A DNA stretch of 5,931 bases, from NCBI GenBank assembly GCA_040512755.1, contig JBEVEP010000367.1, positions 1 to 5,931 on the forward strand, in the 5' to 3' direction. Position 1 is the stretch's first letter; each line of letters starts with the position of its first letter. This document shows positions 5,641-5,931 of the stretch, one piece after another. The notes below the pieces were generated by a model. That model was not told the DNA's origin, searched no databases, and saw nothing but the letters and a program-made list of their open reading frames with translations. The translations under genes and the position numbers were made by a program. Source of the DNA: JBEVEP01 sp040512755 (GTDB lineage Bacteria; Pseudomonadota; Alphaproteobacteria; Rhizobiales; Rhizobiaceae).

Positions 5641-5931
5641 TTCCTGAGCGACGGAGATGCCCCACCGCAGCCCCGGTCGAGGATGGGATCCTGCTAATCT
5701 GCATCCTTTTGGCATGGACTAGGAGTCACTGGGACATCTGGCCGGCCTTGCAGGTAGCCATCGCAGTCATGGCATATGCGACTCGGCACATCCAACTTTC
5801 ACCTAAACCGTGGTAGCCGCTGCATTAATGTCGCCTTTGCGCCATGAACTGCCATTGAGGGTGAGTCAATCGAACGTCCGGGTTGGGTCCAGGCCGTGTA
5901 AAAACGTGCCGCCTGAGCCGGAGAGTAAAAT
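5641..5931. other. Intergenic stretch with no supported gene
   Basis: I see no gene, tRNA or complete mobile element in these 291 bases. Open frames crossing it lack ribosome sites and family resemblance. A small hairpin AGGAT-GGG-ATCCT (about 5681-5693) is the only clear local structure. The final ~90 bases (GTCCGGGTTGGGTC, then GTGTAAAAACG) remind me of degenerate interspersed sequence seen near transposon remnants in rhizobia, but this is recollection and not evidence of an element. Confidence 0.5.

Noticed and set aside
5601..5816. Plus-strand frame of 71 codons after the regulator, with two hydrophobic stretches
   Set aside because: It needs a TTG start inside the last codons of the regulator gene, has no ribosome site, runs through the candidate terminator hairpin and resembles no small protein I know.
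5820..5931. Possible insertion-sequence end or interspersed repeat at the right edge
   Set aside because: No terminal inverted repeat, target duplication or transposase fragment can be seen within the window, so only a vague resemblance remains.

Overview
The window is a catabolic cassette built around a divergent intergenic region. Its GC-rich coding sequence, DeoR/LacI-free GntR control and COG1653-type sugar ABC importer suggest an alphaproteobacterium, most likely of the Rhizobiales. That placement is an inference from gene style, not from a marker gene.

Minus strand, positions 2838 down to 1: an operon for a carbohydrate ABC importer. It encodes a periplasmic solute-binding protein with a signal peptide (2838-1558), a MalF-type permease (1491-613) and a MalG-type permease (from 611, cut by the left edge of the window). 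The two permease genes are 1 base apart. The binding-protein gene and the first permease gene are separated by 66 bases that hold a strong GC-rich hairpin. No ATP-binding subunit is visible; it may lie beyond the left edge.

Plus strand, positions 3016 to 5610: a creatininase-fold amidohydrolase/hydrolase, then a Gfo/Idh/MocA-type NAD(P)-dependent dehydrogenase whose start codon overlaps the previous stop by one base. After a 79-base gap comes a GntR-family regulator of the FCD (FadR-like) subfamily. The 156 bases between the two arms (2839-2994) carry plausible back-to-back promoters, whose -35 boxes are only 6 bases apart, and short repeats that could be operator sites.

Working model (inference): the importer brings in a sugar or cyclitol, the dehydrogenase oxidises a ring hydroxyl, and the creatininase-fold enzyme hydrolyses the oxidised product. 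This resembles the inositol and L-glucose routes, where a creatininase-family enzyme (IolN type) opens a diketo-inositol ring. The GntR/FCD protein would sense the substrate or an intermediate and control both arms. Actual creatinine as substrate is unlikely. The last ~290 bases (5641-5931) contain no gene I can support.
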